Notes: generated by a model not told the origin, from the sequence alone. A stretch of DNA of 64,000 nt from Flavobacterium sp. LC2016-12 (GCF_015351595.1 NZ_JADKPT010000001.1:248001-312000); one strand, 5' to 3'. Positions 51,450-60,707 are shown, counted from the first letter of the stretch. Numbers and translations: made by a program.

Positions 51450-52868
51450 ATGTCAAATTTACCAGACGAAGCTTTTAGAGATACCATTGGAACTATTGAT
51501 GAAGGTGGTAATCGAAAATTTATTTTTCCTAAAAAACCGTCTGGTAAGTTCTATGATTATCGAAAAATTGTCAGTTATGTTTTATTGGCAATTTTAGTCG
51601 CAAATCCGTTTATAAAAGTAAATGGTAACCAGTTTATGATGTTCAATGTTTTAGAACGTCGTTTTAATATTTTTGGGTTTCCTTTTTGGCCCCAGGACTT
51701 TTATCTTTTTGTAATATCGATGCTTGTCGGTGTTGTTTTTGTGATTTTGTTTACTGTTGTCTTCGGTCGAATATTTTGTGGTTGGATTTGTCCCCAGACT
51801 ATTTTTTTGGAAATGGTTTTTCGCAGAATTGAATATTGGATAGATGGCGACCGTGGTGCACAATCACGTTTAGCGCGCCAGGAATGGAATGCTGAGAAAA
51901 TCCGAAAAAGGCTTATTAAATGGACGATCTTTTTTCTAATTTCTTTTGGTATAGCTAATGTCTTTTTAGCTTATTTAGTTGGTAGTGACGCATTATTTTT
52001 AATGATTGAAGAAGGACCAGTTAAACAATCCAGCAATTTTATAGCACTTCTGATTTTTACTAGTGTTTTTTATTTTGTTTTTGTCTGGTTCAGAGAACAG
52101 GTTTGTATAATAGCTTGTCCCTATGGTAGGTTACAAGGCGTACTTTTAGATAATAAATCTATTAATGTTGCTTATGATTTTGTCCGTGGAGAAAAGGAAG
52201 AAGGACGTGCCAAGTATAATAAAAAAGAAGATAGAGCCATAACAGGAAAGGGAGATTGTATTGATTGCCATCAATGTGTTCATGTCTGTCCAATGGGAAT
52301 TGACATTAGAAACGGAACGCAGTTAGAATGCACCAATTGTACCGCTTGCATTGATGAATGCGATACCATAATGGAAACCGTAGGCTTACCAAAAGGTCTT
52401 ATTCGTTATGCTTCTGAAGATGAAATAGCCAAGAAAGAACCTTTCAAATTTACAGCCAGAATGAAAGGTTATACAGCTGTTTTATTAATATTATTAAGTG
52501 TCTTTGTTGGAATGTTATTTTTACGAACCAATGTTGAAGCTATTATTCTTCGTTTACCAGGTCAGCTATTTCAGCATAAAGGAGATAAAATAAGCAATGT
52601 TTATACCTATAAAATTGTAAACAAAACAATGAAGGATTATAATGATATTCATTTTGAATTGATTGATCAAAAAGGTGAAATCAAAAATGTTGGAAAAGAA
52701 CATTTCAAAATACAAAAAGAAGGTATTTCTCAAGGAACTTTGTTTATAGAAATTAGTGAAGTGCTTTTAGAAAGTGATAAAACCAAAGTTAAAATTGGCG
52801 TTTACAATGGCAAGGAATTGCTTGAAACTACTACAACAAATTTTTTAGGTCCACGAAGTTTTAATTAA
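51450..52868 (+). CDS. ccoG: Ferredoxin-type cbb3 accessory protein CcoG
   Basis: The 472-residue membrane protein has 5-6 helices, a FCGWICPQT motif, CIIACPYGRLQ and two [4Fe-4S] cysteine clusters (CIDCHQCVHVCP and CTNCTACIDECD). CcoG is a cupric reductase thought to supply Cu(I) to the CcoI pump. The C-terminal periplasmic Ig-like domain (after residue 365) is part of the family. It follows ccoP by five bases. Confidence 0.95.
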   Translation: MSNLPDEAFRDTIGTIDEGGNRKFIFPKKPSGKFYDYRKIVSYVLLAILVANPFIKVNGNQFMMFNVLERRFNIFGFPFWPQDFYLFVISMLVGVVFVILFTVVFGRIFCGWICPQTIFLEMVFRRIEYWIDGDRGAQSRLARQEWNAEKIRKRLIKWTIFFLISFGIANVFLAYLVGSDALFLMIEEGPVKQSSNFIALLIFTSVFYFVFVWFREQVCIIACPYGRLQGVLLDNKSINVAYDFVRGEKEEGRAKYNKKEDRAITGKGDCIDCHQCVHVCPMGIDIRNGTQLECTNCTACIDECDTIMETVGLPKGLIRYASEDEIAKKEPFKFTARMKGYTAVLLILLSVFVGMLFLRTNVEAIILRLPGQLFQHKGDKISNVYTYKIVNKTMKDYNDIHFELIDQKGEIKNVGKEHFKIQKEGISQGTLFIEISEVLLESDKTKVKIGVYNGKELLETTTTNFLGPRSFN

Positions 52869-52881
52869 AAATAATACCACC

Positions 52882-53331
52882 ATGAAAATAAATTGGGGAA
52901 CAGGAATTGTCATTGCTTTTGCATTATTTATGACCTTTATATTATACTTTGTTTTTGAGGTACAATCTAATAGTAAATATGACAATGATTTAGTTGTTGA
53001 AGAATATTATAAACACGACTCGCATTTTCAGGAGGAAATGGCACGTATTCAAAATGCGCACGATTTGCAACAGAAACCGTCAATTATATTTAGTAAAGAA
53101 GGTGTAAGAGTTGCTTTTCCTGCAAATTTTGAAAGTGATAAAATAAAAGGAAATATTTTGTTGTATCGTCCTTCAAATAAAAAATTTGACTTTAATACTC
53201 AAATAACGCTGACTAATTCTGCATTACTAATTCCGAAAGATAAATTGGTTAAAGGCCGTTGGGATGTTAATATGGAGTGGCAATATAACGGAACAAAGTA
53301 TTTAACTAAAGAGGTTATTTACGTAAATTAA
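52882..53331 (+). CDS. ccoH: cbb3 assembly protein FixH/CcoH
   Basis: The 149-residue protein has one N-terminal membrane helix (about 5-25) and an EYYKHDSHFQEEMARIQNA segment typical of FixH, then a beta-rich periplasmic domain (about 60-149). CcoH binds the oxidase and stabilises its assembly. It follows ccoG by 13 bases. Confidence 0.93.
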   Translation: MKINWGTGIVIAFALFMTFILYFVFEVQSNSKYDNDLVVEEYYKHDSHFQEEMARIQNAHDLQQKPSIIFSKEGVRVAFPANFESDKIKGNILLYRPSNKKFDFNTQITLTNSALLIPKDKLVKGRWDVNMEWQYNGTKYLTKEVIYVN

Positions 53332-53337
53332 GTACAC

Positions 53338-54039
53338 ATGTTATATTCTGCATTTATATTAGGTTTAATCAGTAGTTTGCATTGTATCGGAATGTGCGGT
53401 CCAATTGCTATGATGTTGCCTGTAGATCATCAGAATGAAGCTAAAAAAGTTGCTCAAATTGTGACTTATCATTTAGGTCGATTAACTGCTTACGCAACAA
53501 TCGGATTGATTTTTGGGTTATTAGGAAGAGGTTTTTTTCTGGCTGGACTGCAACAGAACATGTCCATTTTTATTGGTGTGGCGATGATATTAGTCGTTTT
53601 GATTCCGGAGAAAGTTTTTTCGAGATATAATTTTTCAAAACCTGTTTATAAAATCATTTCAAAAATTAAATCAAGTTTAGGAAATCAATTTAAAAACAGA
53701 AGTTATAAATCTCTTTTTACAATTGGATTGTTAAATGGATTTTTGCCATGCGGAATGGTTTACGTTGCTTTATTTGGAGCAATTGCTATGCAGAGTTCTG
53801 GTTTAGGTGTTTTGTATATGTTATTGTTCGGATTTGGAACTATGCCATTAATGACCATTGTAGTTTACATTCATTCTTTAATAAAACTCCCCTTTCGAAA
53901 TAAAATCCAAAAAGCGATTCCTTTTGTTGCCGTCATTATTGGCGTTTTGTTTATTCTTAGAGGCTTAGGTTTAGGAATTCCTTACGTTTCTCCTTCTAAC
54001 ATGAGTTTGTTTGTTCAGGGAACTCCTAATTGCCATTAA
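53338..54039 (+). CDS. TauE/SafE-type membrane protein of the cbb3 cluster
   Basis: The 233-residue protein has about six helices with the conserved cysteines SSLHCIGMCGPIAMM and GFLPCGMVYVAL, as in the UreH-like/'sulfite exporter' proteins found next to ccoI in many genomes. They are thought to help copper delivery to cbb3 oxidase. It closes the operon. The final codon region overlaps the convergent hemN gene by four bases. Confidence 0.85.
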   Translation: MLYSAFILGLISSLHCIGMCGPIAMMLPVDHQNEAKKVAQIVTYHLGRLTAYATIGLIFGLLGRGFFLAGLQQNMSIFIGVAMILVVLIPEKVFSRYNFSKPVYKIISKIKSSLGNQFKNRSYKSLFTIGLLNGFLPCGMVYVALFGAIAMQSSGLGVLYMLLFGFGTMPLMTIVVYIHSLIKLPFRNKIQKAIPFVAVIIGVLFILRGLGLGIPYVSPSNMSLFVQGTPNCH

Positions 54040-55400
54040 ACGGTCATTGAAAAGAGATTTGTTTCCGGTGATTTTCTTTTCAGATGTAAATCAAAAGCCA
54101 TACATATATTTCGGACAAATGGTTTTCCTGCTTCTGTAATTGTAATTTTGTTTTCGTCAATTACAATCAAGTTATCTTTTTCCAGCTCTCTTAAGTCAGA
54201 AATTGCATTTCCAAGATCATCAAAATAAAGACTTTCTTTTGTCCATGAAGTTTCAAATTCGCAAGTTAAGTTTAGAATGTGTTTTCGGATAATCAAGTCT
54301 TCCTCATTTAGAATATGCCCCTTCACAATAGGCAATTTATTCCATTCTAATAGTTGGTAATAATCTTCTAAATTTTTGGTGTTTTGTGCAAAACTATACC
54401 AGCTATCACTAATAGAAGAAACTCCTAAACCAATCATTAATTGTGTTTTTGAAGCACTATACCCCATGAAATTTCTGTGTAAACCTTTGTTTTCAGATGC
54501 TTTGTATAAACTATCAGATTCTAAGGCAAAATGATCCATTCCAATCTCGTAATAACCATTTTTAGAAAGTAATTGCTTTCCGATTTCGTATAGTTTACGT
54601 TTTTCAGCGTCTTTCGGAAGATTCTCTTCATTGAATCCTCGTTGTCCATTTCCTTTAATCCAGGGCACGTGTGCATAGCTGTAAAAGGCTAGTCGGTCTG
54701 GTTTTAAAGAATTTGTTTTTTCGACAGTATCGACAACATCTTCAATAGTTTGAAAAGGCAGACCAAATATTATATCATGACCGATAGAGGTATAGCCAAT
54801 TTCTTTAGCCCAAAAAGTTACTTTTGCTACATTATGAAAAGGTTGAATTCTATGAATTGCTTTCTGCACTTTTTCGGCATAATCCTGAACGCCAAAACTT
54901 ACTCGGCGAAAGCCTAAATCATATAATTTTTGGAGTTGCTCGTAAGTAGTATTATTAGGATGGCCTTCAAAACTAAATTCATATTTAGTAGCTTTATTGG
55001 CAAAAGTAAAAATGCCATTGATAAGATGTTCTAAATTGTTTTTTGAAAAAAATGTTGGAGTCCCGCCACCTAAATGTATTTCTTTTATGAAAGGTTTTTC
55101 AGGTAGTAATTTGCAGTATAAGCTCCATTCTTTTAAGAGTGCTTTTATATAATCCTCTTCGACAGAATGATTTTTGGTTATCCTTTTATTGCAGCCGCAA
55201 AAAGTACACATGCTTTCGCAAAAAGGTAAATGAATATATAAACTGATTCCGTTTTGAGAATTGCTTTCTGAAAAGGCTTTTTGAAATGATGCTGTCCATT
55301 TTTGTTCTGAAAATTCAGCTTCATTCCAATAGGGAACTGTTGGATAGCTGGTGTATCTTGGGCCTGGAACATTGTACTTCTGAATCAGTGAAATTTTCAT
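54036..55400 (-). CDS. hemN: Oxygen-independent coproporphyrinogen III oxidase
   Basis: HemN decarboxylates coproporphyrinogen III to protoporphyrinogen IX for haem synthesis without oxygen. I start it at ATG 55400 (MKISLIQKYNVPGPRYTSYP, 454 aa): the two ATGs upstream fall in the predicted -7 box or at the transcription start. C61, C65 and C68 (PFCESMCTFCGC) bind the [4Fe-4S] cluster of this radical-SAM enzyme; HLGGGTPTFFS and IGHDIIFGLPFQT follow. The C-terminal HemN domain is complete. Its promoter carries the same Fnr-type site as cco genes, fitting the haem demand of cbb3. Confidence 0.95.
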   Translation of the reverse strand: MKISLIQKYNVPGPRYTSYPTVPYWNEAEFSEQKWTASFQKAFSESNSQNGISLYIHLPFCESMCTFCGCNKRITKNHSVEEDYIKALLKEWSLYCKLLPEKPFIKEIHLGGGTPTFFSKNNLEHLINGIFTFANKATKYEFSFEGHPNNTTYEQLQKLYDLGFRRVSFGVQDYAEKVQKAIHRIQPFHNVAKVTFWAKEIGYTSIGHDIIFGLPFQTIEDVVDTVEKTNSLKPDRLAFYSYAHVPWIKGNGQRGFNEENLPKDAEKRKLYEIGKQLLSKNGYYEIGMDHFALESDSLYKASENKGLHRNFMGYSASKTQLMIGLGVSSISDSWYSFAQNTKNLEDYYQLLEWNKLPIVKGHILNEEDLIIRKHILNLTCEFETSWTKESLYFDDLGNAISDLRELEKDNLIVIDENKITITEAGKPFVRNICMAFDLHLKRKSPETNLFSMTV

Positions 55401-55421
55401 AAAAAAGCATTTTGGATTCAT

Positions 55422-55464
55422 CAAAATTACTTCTTCGTATTAGGATATAAAATGATAAATGTCA
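55422..55464 (-). promoter_or_regulatory. Fnr-type operator and promoter of hemN
   Basis: On the minus strand TGACATTTATCA (55464-55453) is followed by the consensus -7 box TAATTTTG (55429-55422); the box end is 36.5 bases from the site centre, exactly as at ccoS. The plus-strand form of the site, TGATAAATGTCA, is identical to the ccoI site. Confidence 0.8.
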
Positions 55465-55465
55465 T

Positions 55466-55495
55466 AAAAAAAAGAGACTCAAAATTGAGCCTCTT
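55466..55495 (-). terminator. Terminator of the 156-aa gene next to the hemN operator
   Basis: On the minus strand a stem AAGAGGCTCAA / TTGAGTCTCTT with one mismatch is followed by eight T. The T run abuts the hemN operator at 55464. Confidence 0.88.
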
Positions 55496-55516
55496 CCCTG
55501 AATTAAATAACTAACA

Positions 55517-55987
55517 TTAAATAGAATCCTGAATGATTTTAAGCCATTTTTTTGCAAACATATGATCTTGATATGCGCTAATTTGTTTGATACGATCGTC
55601 GTCAAAATCATAGAATGGAATCGTAATTTTTTTAGAAGTTTCTCTTTCCTGAAATTCGAAATCAATTTTGAGAATGGTATCTGAATTCCCATCGGTAGTC
55701 AAAATTAATTTACAAGATGAAACTGATTTTAAATCAATAAATGTCGATTCTTGCTGATTTGGATTGAAGTTCATCAATATAAATCTTCTATGCTTTTGAT
55801 CTATGGCCAGCGTTTTGTTGCTTTGAGATTCGGTTAAATCAAATTCTTCCGGATGAGTTGGATTGAATTTCTTTTTAATATTTAGAATCTTTGATTTGTT
55901 TGCAGCGCTCGTTCGTGCTGAAAAATATACTGGAATGGCTACTATGATTGCAATCACAATACCAATAATGGTTACACTTGTTTCCAT
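55517..55987 (-). CDS. Single-helix membrane protein of unknown function
   Basis: The 156-residue protein has an N-terminal helix (VTIIGIVIAIIVAIPVYFSA, about 5-24) and a soluble beta-rich domain (about 45-155). No family is recognised. The topology suggests the soluble part faces the cytosol. It is transcribed toward hemN and is closed by a terminator. Confidence 0.65.
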   Translation of the reverse strand: METSVTIIGIVIAIIVAIPVYFSARTSAANKSKILNIKKKFNPTHPEEFDLTESQSNKTLAIDQKHRRFILMNFNPNQQESTFIDLKSVSSCKLILTTDGNSDTILKIDFEFQERETSKKITIPFYDFDDDRIKQISAYQDHMFAKKWLKIIQDSI

Positions 55988-56095
55988 GTTTTTGAATTTG
56001 ATAAATAATATGAATATTAAAGAGTTTTCAGAAAGAAAACGGTTCAGTTGTTTATGAAGAAATAAATTCTTCTAACTAATTTTTCATGTATTTAT

Positions 56096-56443
56096 CTACC
56101 AAAAAAAATGAAAAGGGTAGAGCAGTAGTAAGACTTTCTTGCTTTGAGTCGAAAATTGATTTGCAAAGTTTGATGCTGATTTATCAACTTGATGTTGTGA
56201 AATAACAACTACTAAAGAATCAAACCATTTAATGATGGCAGGATGATTTGTCTTAATATTTGCAGCAAATTGATAACTTGCTTGTGGTTGTATGAAAGCT
56301 AATGAATCGGTATAATCTTTAGAGAAATTGGTATCCGTTTTTTGACTTTCGATTTTTTGCATAGTAGCATCGCTTTCTTGCGATGCAAAAAAGGCAAGGA
56401 TCAAAAGTGATACCAAAATAACAGTTTTACGAATCCAATTCAT
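56096..56443 (-). CDS. Small secreted or membrane-anchored protein, unknown
   Basis: The 115-residue protein begins with a signal-like sequence (MNWIRKTVILVSLLILAFFASQ) and a soluble stretch rich in Q, S and N. The C-terminus (VLLLLYPFHFFW) is hydrophobic. No family is recognised. It could be a true small exported protein or a decayed gene. Confidence 0.45.
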   Translation of the reverse strand: MNWIRKTVILVSLLILAFFASQESDATMQKIESQKTDTNFSKDYTDSLAFIQPQASYQFAANIKTNHPAIIKWFDSLVVVISQHQVDKSASNFANQFSTQSKKVLLLLYPFHFFW

Positions 56444-56525
56444 GTTTGCGAATTTAGCTCATAAAACACAATAAAAGAAATTTTAAAATGCTAATTACTT
56501 CTTAAAATCAGCTTTATTATTTTAC

Positions 56526-56553
56526 CCTCAACTTTTATTGAGATAAGTTGAGG
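56526..56553 (-). terminator. Hairpin after DoxX
   Basis: CCTCAACTT (56526-56534) pairs with AAGTTGAGG (56545-56553). It lies 11 bases past the DoxX stop on the minus strand; there is no clear T run, so it may be an mRNA end or stabiliser. Confidence 0.5.
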
Positions 56554-56563
56554 ATGAAATATA

Positions 56564-56986
56564 TTATTGCTGCATTTTGAAATAATAATCAGCTGAGTGT
56601 TTTCCACCTCCATACAACAAGAAGAAGATGCAAAGTAACAATACAACTATTGCTAAAATTAAACTTTCAGAATGCATTTGTCCCATAAAATTTACAAGGA
56701 CCGCACCAAAAAGGATAGGTAATTGGGCTGCAATTGCCCAGCGGGTGAGTAGCCCAAAAACAATCATTATTCCTCCAATCATGTGGGCAGGGGCGATATA
56801 ATGCAAAAGAAACATTCCGCCTCCATATTGGTCAATGGGGGAAATTAAATCATGTAAATATTGAGCATTAGTTACAAATGAAACTCCTTTCATAAATAAA
56901 AAAACACCCAAAACAATACGTACTAAATCTACTGGTAAATAAGTGTGCGAATTTGCCCATTTATTCAAACTTTTTACATTTTCCAT
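56564..56986 (-). CDS. DoxX-family membrane protein
   Basis: The 140-residue protein has four transmembrane helices (about 22-37, 60-80, 85-103, 107-128) with the DoxX-type start LVRIVLGVFLFMKGVSFV and the AHMIGGIMIVFGLLTRWA segment. DoxX proteins are small inner-membrane proteins linked to quinones or oxidative stress, with no fixed reaction. It has its own transcript and lies apart from thiosulphate genes. Confidence 0.9.
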   Translation of the reverse strand: MENVKSLNKWANSHTYLPVDLVRIVLGVFLFMKGVSFVTNAQYLHDLISPIDQYGGGMFLLHYIAPAHMIGGIMIVFGLLTRWAIAAQLPILFGAVLVNFMGQMHSESLILAIVVLLLCIFFLLYGGGKHSADYYFKMQQ

Positions 56987-57110
56987 GATACTACGTGATT
57001 TAAAATAATATACTAAGTTACTAATTTTTAGTGATATATTTATTTTTAAGTAGCTGGAAATAAGTTTTTTATTTTTTATTTAGCTTATTTTGAGAATTTG
57101 TAAAATGAAA

Positions 57111-58739
57111 TTAAACCTGAATAACACCTAAGTTAAATGCTTTTTGAATTGGCGCGTGATTGGCGGCTTCAATACCCATAGAAATCCAAGTACGTGTATC
57201 AAGAGGATCGATAATAGCATCTGTCCATAATCTTGAAGCGGCGTAATAAGGAGAAGTTTGTTCGTCGTAACGCGCTTTTATTTTGTTAAATAGCTCAGTT
57301 TCCTTGGCCTCATCAATGATTTCTCCTTTTGCTTTAAGAGAAGAAGCTTCGATTTGCGCCAGAACTTTAGCAGCCTGCGTTCCACCCATTACAGCAAGTT
57401 CCGCACTTGGCCATGCAAAAATTAATCTTGGATCATATGCTTTTCCGCACATTGCGTAGTTTCCTGCACCATAAGAATTACCCACAATGACAGTAAATTT
57501 TGGTACTACGGAATTACTAACTGCATTTACCATTTTAGCACCATCTTTAATGATTCCGCCATGCTCAGATTTTGACCCTACCATAAATCCGGTAACATCT
57601 TGTAAAAAAACTAGAGGAATTTTCTTTTGATTGCAGTTTGCAATAAAACGAGTTGCTTTATCAGCACTGTCAGAATAGATAACACCACCAAATTGCATTT
57701 CGCCTTTTTTGGTTTTAACAACTTTTCTTTGGTTAGCGATAATTCCAACTGCCCAGCCATCAATTCTGGCGTAACCTGTAATAATGGTTTGACCATATCC
57801 CTCTTTATAAGCTTCAAATTCAGAATTATCAACCAAACGATTGATAATTTCCATCATGTCATATTGTTCGTTTCTTGCTTTTGGCAAGATTCCGTAAATG
57901 TCCTTAGGTTCTAAAGCAGGTTTTTCCGCTTTGATACGGCTATAGCCAGCTTTGTTAAAATCGCCGATTTTATCGACTATATTTTTTATTTTATCCAGAG
58001 CGTCTTTATCGTCTTTTGCTTTATAATCTGTAACTCCGGAAATTTCGCAATGCGTTGTGGCTCCGCCTAGAGTTTCATTGTCTATAGTTTCGCCAATAGC
58101 GGCTTTTACCAAATAACTTCCAGCAAGGAAAATACTTCCGGTTTTGTCTACAATTAAAGCTTCATCACTCATAATAGGTAAATAAGCTCCTCCCGCAACA
58201 CAACTTCCCATAACGGCTGCGATTTGCGTAATTCCCATACTACTCATTTGGGCATTATTTCTAAAGATTCTTCCGAAATGTTCTTTGTCTGGAAAAATTT
58301 CATCTTGCAACGGTAAATAAACGCCTGCGCTATCAACTAAGTAGATGATTGGCAATCTGTTTTCCATTGCAATTTCCTGTGCGCGTAGGTTTTTCTTTCC
58401 TGTAATAGGGAACCAGGCACCCGCTTTTACAGTAGCATCATTAGCGACAACAATGCATTGTTTACCTTTTATGTATCCTATTTTTATAACGACTCCTCCA
58501 GAAGGACATCCTCCATGCTCAGCATACATTCCTTCGCCAACGAAACCGCCTATTTCTATACTTTTAGAATTTTCATCTAATAAATAATCAATACGCTCTC
58601 GCGCTGTCATTTTTCCTTCGGCATGAAGCTTTTGAATACGTTTTTCTCCTCCGCCTAATTTTACTTTGGCAAATTTTTGTTTTAATTCAGAAAGTAAGAG
58701 TTTATTGTGATCTTCGTTTTTATTGAAGTTTAAATCCAT
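57111..58739 (-). CDS. Acyl-CoA carboxylase carboxyltransferase (beta) subunit
   Basis: The 542-residue protein has the two crotonase-like halves of carboxyltransferases (about 60-290 and 310-530), with GVYLPLQDEIFPD, MGSCAGGAYLP-type loops, TGFMVGSKSEHGGIIKDGAKM and VGNSYGAGNYAMCG. Its length and motifs match methylcrotonyl-CoA carboxylase beta (MCCB) and its close relatives used in leucine breakdown. No biotin carboxylase gene is adjacent, so the partner is elsewhere. Substrate (methylcrotonyl, geranyl or propionyl) is inferred. Confidence 0.9.
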   Translation of the reverse strand: MDLNFNKNEDHNKLLLSELKQKFAKVKLGGGEKRIQKLHAEGKMTARERIDYLLDENSKSIEIGGFVGEGMYAEHGGCPSGGVVIKIGYIKGKQCIVVANDATVKAGAWFPITGKKNLRAQEIAMENRLPIIYLVDSAGVYLPLQDEIFPDKEHFGRIFRNNAQMSSMGITQIAAVMGSCVAGGAYLPIMSDEALIVDKTGSIFLAGSYLVKAAIGETIDNETLGGATTHCEISGVTDYKAKDDKDALDKIKNIVDKIGDFNKAGYSRIKAEKPALEPKDIYGILPKARNEQYDMMEIINRLVDNSEFEAYKEGYGQTIITGYARIDGWAVGIIANQRKVVKTKKGEMQFGGVIYSDSADKATRFIANCNQKKIPLVFLQDVTGFMVGSKSEHGGIIKDGAKMVNAVSNSVVPKFTVIVGNSYGAGNYAMCGKAYDPRLIFAWPSAELAVMGGTQAAKVLAQIEASSLKAKGEIIDEAKETELFNKIKARYDEQTSPYYAASRLWTDAIIDPLDTRTWISMGIEAANHAPIQKAFNLGVIQV

Positions 58740-58862
58740 AAGATATTGATGTTTTTACAAAATACTGTTGGCTAATTTACAAAATCAATTGAAAATAAAC
58801 TTAATATTCAAAGTATCTTTAAAACTTATGTTTTGATGACTTCGTAATGGCTTATAAAAAGA

Positions 58863-58888
58863 AAAACCAGAAGACAGCTTCTGGTTTT
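58863..58888 (-). terminator. Terminator after lpxD
   Basis: AAAACCAGAAG pairs with CTTCTGGTTTT around ACAG; the minus strand ends in a T run. Confidence 0.85.
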
Positions 58889-58907
58889 GTTATAATATTG
58901 AGTTTGC

Positions 58908-59906
58908 TTATTTTTTAGAATCGCAAACCATTCGTTTTAAGATTGCCCATTGTTTCAATGCATCTCGAGCTTCGACAGCAGGATACCCTAGCATTGTTTT
59001 TCCTGCAGGAATATCGCAGGTTACACCTGAACCAGCTCCAACAACAGCTCCGTCACCAATAGTAGTATGGTCTTTTATAGAAGCACTTCCGCCAATTATA
59101 ACGCCATTTCCTAACGTTACAGAACCGGCTAAGCCACTGTTTCCGGCCATAATACAAAATTTACCTAAATTACTGTTATGGCCAATTTGAACTAAATTAT
59201 CAATTTTGCATCCATCTCCAAGAATTGTAGAACTGAATTTACCTCTATCAACACAAGTGTTTGCACCAATTTCAACTCCGTTTCCAATAATTACGTTTCC
59301 GATTTGTGGAATTTTAACCAGGCCTTTTTCTTTGCAAGGACGAAATCCAAAACCATCTGCACCAATAGTTGCATTTGGATGGATAATACAATCGCTTCCT
59401 ATATGACAACGCTCACGAACAACTGTTCCTGACCAGATAATCGTATTTTTTCCGATAGTACATTCATCTAAAATAGTCACGTTGGGGTATAAGGTTGCGT
59501 TAGCACCGATTTCAACTTTTGGGCCGATATAACATCCAGCACCAATTCTGGCTCCCTCGCCAATTATTGCAGTTTCATCGACTGTAGCTGTTTTGTGAAT
59601 ATTGGTATGAAAGATTGGAGTAGGAGGAGCAAAAAGAGCTAAAATTTGTGACATTGCCAAATCGGCATTTTTCACTTTAATGAAAGCACGATTTTCTCCT
59701 GGCTCGATTGAAATATCTTCATTAACAACTGCAATAGATGCATTTGAAGCCGACCAGTATTTTTCATATTTTTTGTTTCCTATAAACGAAATTTCTGAAG
59801 TTGTAGCTTTTTCTAATTGCTCTGTTGCTGTTATACTTTGAGAAGTAGTGCCGTAAATTACGCCATTGATCACTTCGTTAATTTCTTGAATTGAATAGGA
59901 TCTCAT
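58908..59906 (-). CDS. lpxD: UDP-3-O-acylglucosamine N-acyltransferase (stand-alone LpxD)
   Basis: LpxD adds a 3-hydroxyacyl chain from ACP to the amine of UDP-3-O-acylglucosamine in lipid A synthesis. The 332-residue protein has the N-terminal uridine-binding domain (1-100), a hexapeptide beta-helix (about 105-300) with IDNLVQIGHNSNLG (catalytic His) and a helical end. In most Bacteroidota lpxD lies with lpxC-fabZ and lpxA; here it is alone, so this may be a second paralogue whose acyl or sugar substrate differs. The length is normal. Confidence 0.9.
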   Translation of the reverse strand: MRSYSIQEINEVINGVIYGTTSQSITATEQLEKATTSEISFIGNKKYEKYWSASNASIAVVNEDISIEPGENRAFIKVKNADLAMSQILALFAPPTPIFHTNIHKTATVDETAIIGEGARIGAGCYIGPKVEIGANATLYPNVTILDECTIGKNTIIWSGTVVRERCHIGSDCIIHPNATIGADGFGFRPCKEKGLVKIPQIGNVIIGNGVEIGANTCVDRGKFSSTILGDGCKIDNLVQIGHNSNLGKFCIMAGNSGLAGSVTLGNGVIIGGSASIKDHTTIGDGAVVGAGSGVTCDIPAGKTMLGYPAVEARDALKQWAILKRMVCDSKK

Positions 59907-60206
59907 TTAATGAATTTAATTGATTTTTGGGGTTATTTTTTGCCAAATAAAATCAATTAGATTCTAATTACCTAATATTTTTTTTGTGTTTATTGAAATA
60001 TGTTTAAAATAACAGTTTAAATATTACAAAATTAACACTTTAGGTATTAATTTATTAATTGTTTTCTAATTTATGCACGCATAGTTAATGTAGGTTTTTC
60101 CCTAAAACAGACATGGATTTTAGAGAAATTGAACGGAAAATTAAAATTTAGTTAATTGATAGGTAGTAACTTACATTTTTTAATTGCCTTATTGGAATGC
60201 TAGGCT
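59907..60206. other. AT-rich intergenic stretch upstream of lpxD
   Basis: About 300 bases hold no gene. A minus-strand TAATTTTG (60034-60027) is a possible lpxD -7 box, which would give an approximately 120-base leader. Repeated TTAAT/ATTAA words are present. No RNA gene or riboswitch was recognised. Confidence 0.45.
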
Positions 60207-60245
60207 AAAAAAAAAGCGATTCACTTTTGAAAGGAATCGCTTTTA
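60207..60245 (-). terminator. Terminator after msrB
   Basis: AAAAGCGATTC (60212-60222) pairs with GAATCGCTTTT (60234-60244); the minus strand ends in a run of T. Confidence 0.9.
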
Positions 60246-60251
60246 TGAATT

Positions 60252-60698
60252 TTATTCTTTTATTTTAGATAAAGAAATAGCATTAATGCAATATCTTAAT
60301 CCGCTTGGTCCGGGGCCATCAGGAAAAACATGTCCAAGATGTGCGTCGCAAGTATTGCAAACTACTTCGACGCGAATCATTCCGTATGATTTGTCTGCAT
60401 GATAGGCAATAGCGTTTTCTTTTATTGGTTGTGTAAAAGAAGGCCAGCCTGTTCCTGATTCAAATTTTTCAGAAGCATCAAAAAGTAAAGTGCCACAGCA
60501 TTTACATTCGTAGATTCCAGGATCAAATAAACTACAAAGTTCAGAGCTAAAAGATCTTTCAGTACCTTTTAAACGTGTTACCTGATATTCTTCCGGAGTC
60601 AAGATCTGTTTCCATTCCTCTTCAGTTTTCTCCACTCTTTTTTCAGGAGTCGGATTTCCTTTATTTGTAAAATGAATTACATCTGCCCATTTTATCAT
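60252..60698 (-). CDS. msrB: Peptide methionine (R)-S-oxide reductase
   Basis: MsrB repairs the R-form of oxidised methionine. The 148-residue protein shows the zinc-binding CKCCG and CNTCD pairs, FESGTGWPSF, and the resolving/catalytic RYCINAISL cysteine. The length is that of a single-domain MsrB; no MsrA is fused. It has no signal peptide, so it works in the cytosol. It is a lone gene ended by its own terminator. Confidence 0.96.
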   Translation of the reverse strand: MIKWADVIHFTNKGNPTPEKRVEKTEEEWKQILTPEEYQVTRLKGTERSFSSELCSLFDPGIYECKCCGTLLFDASEKFESGTGWPSFTQPIKENAIAYHADKSYGMIRVEVVCNTCDAHLGHVFPDGPGPSGLRYCINAISLSKIKE

Positions 60699-60707
60699 AA
60701 CTGTTTT

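Noticed and set aside
55401..55424. N-terminal extension of HemN to ATG 55424
   Set aside because: The ATG sits inside the -7 box TAATTTTG; transcription would begin after it.
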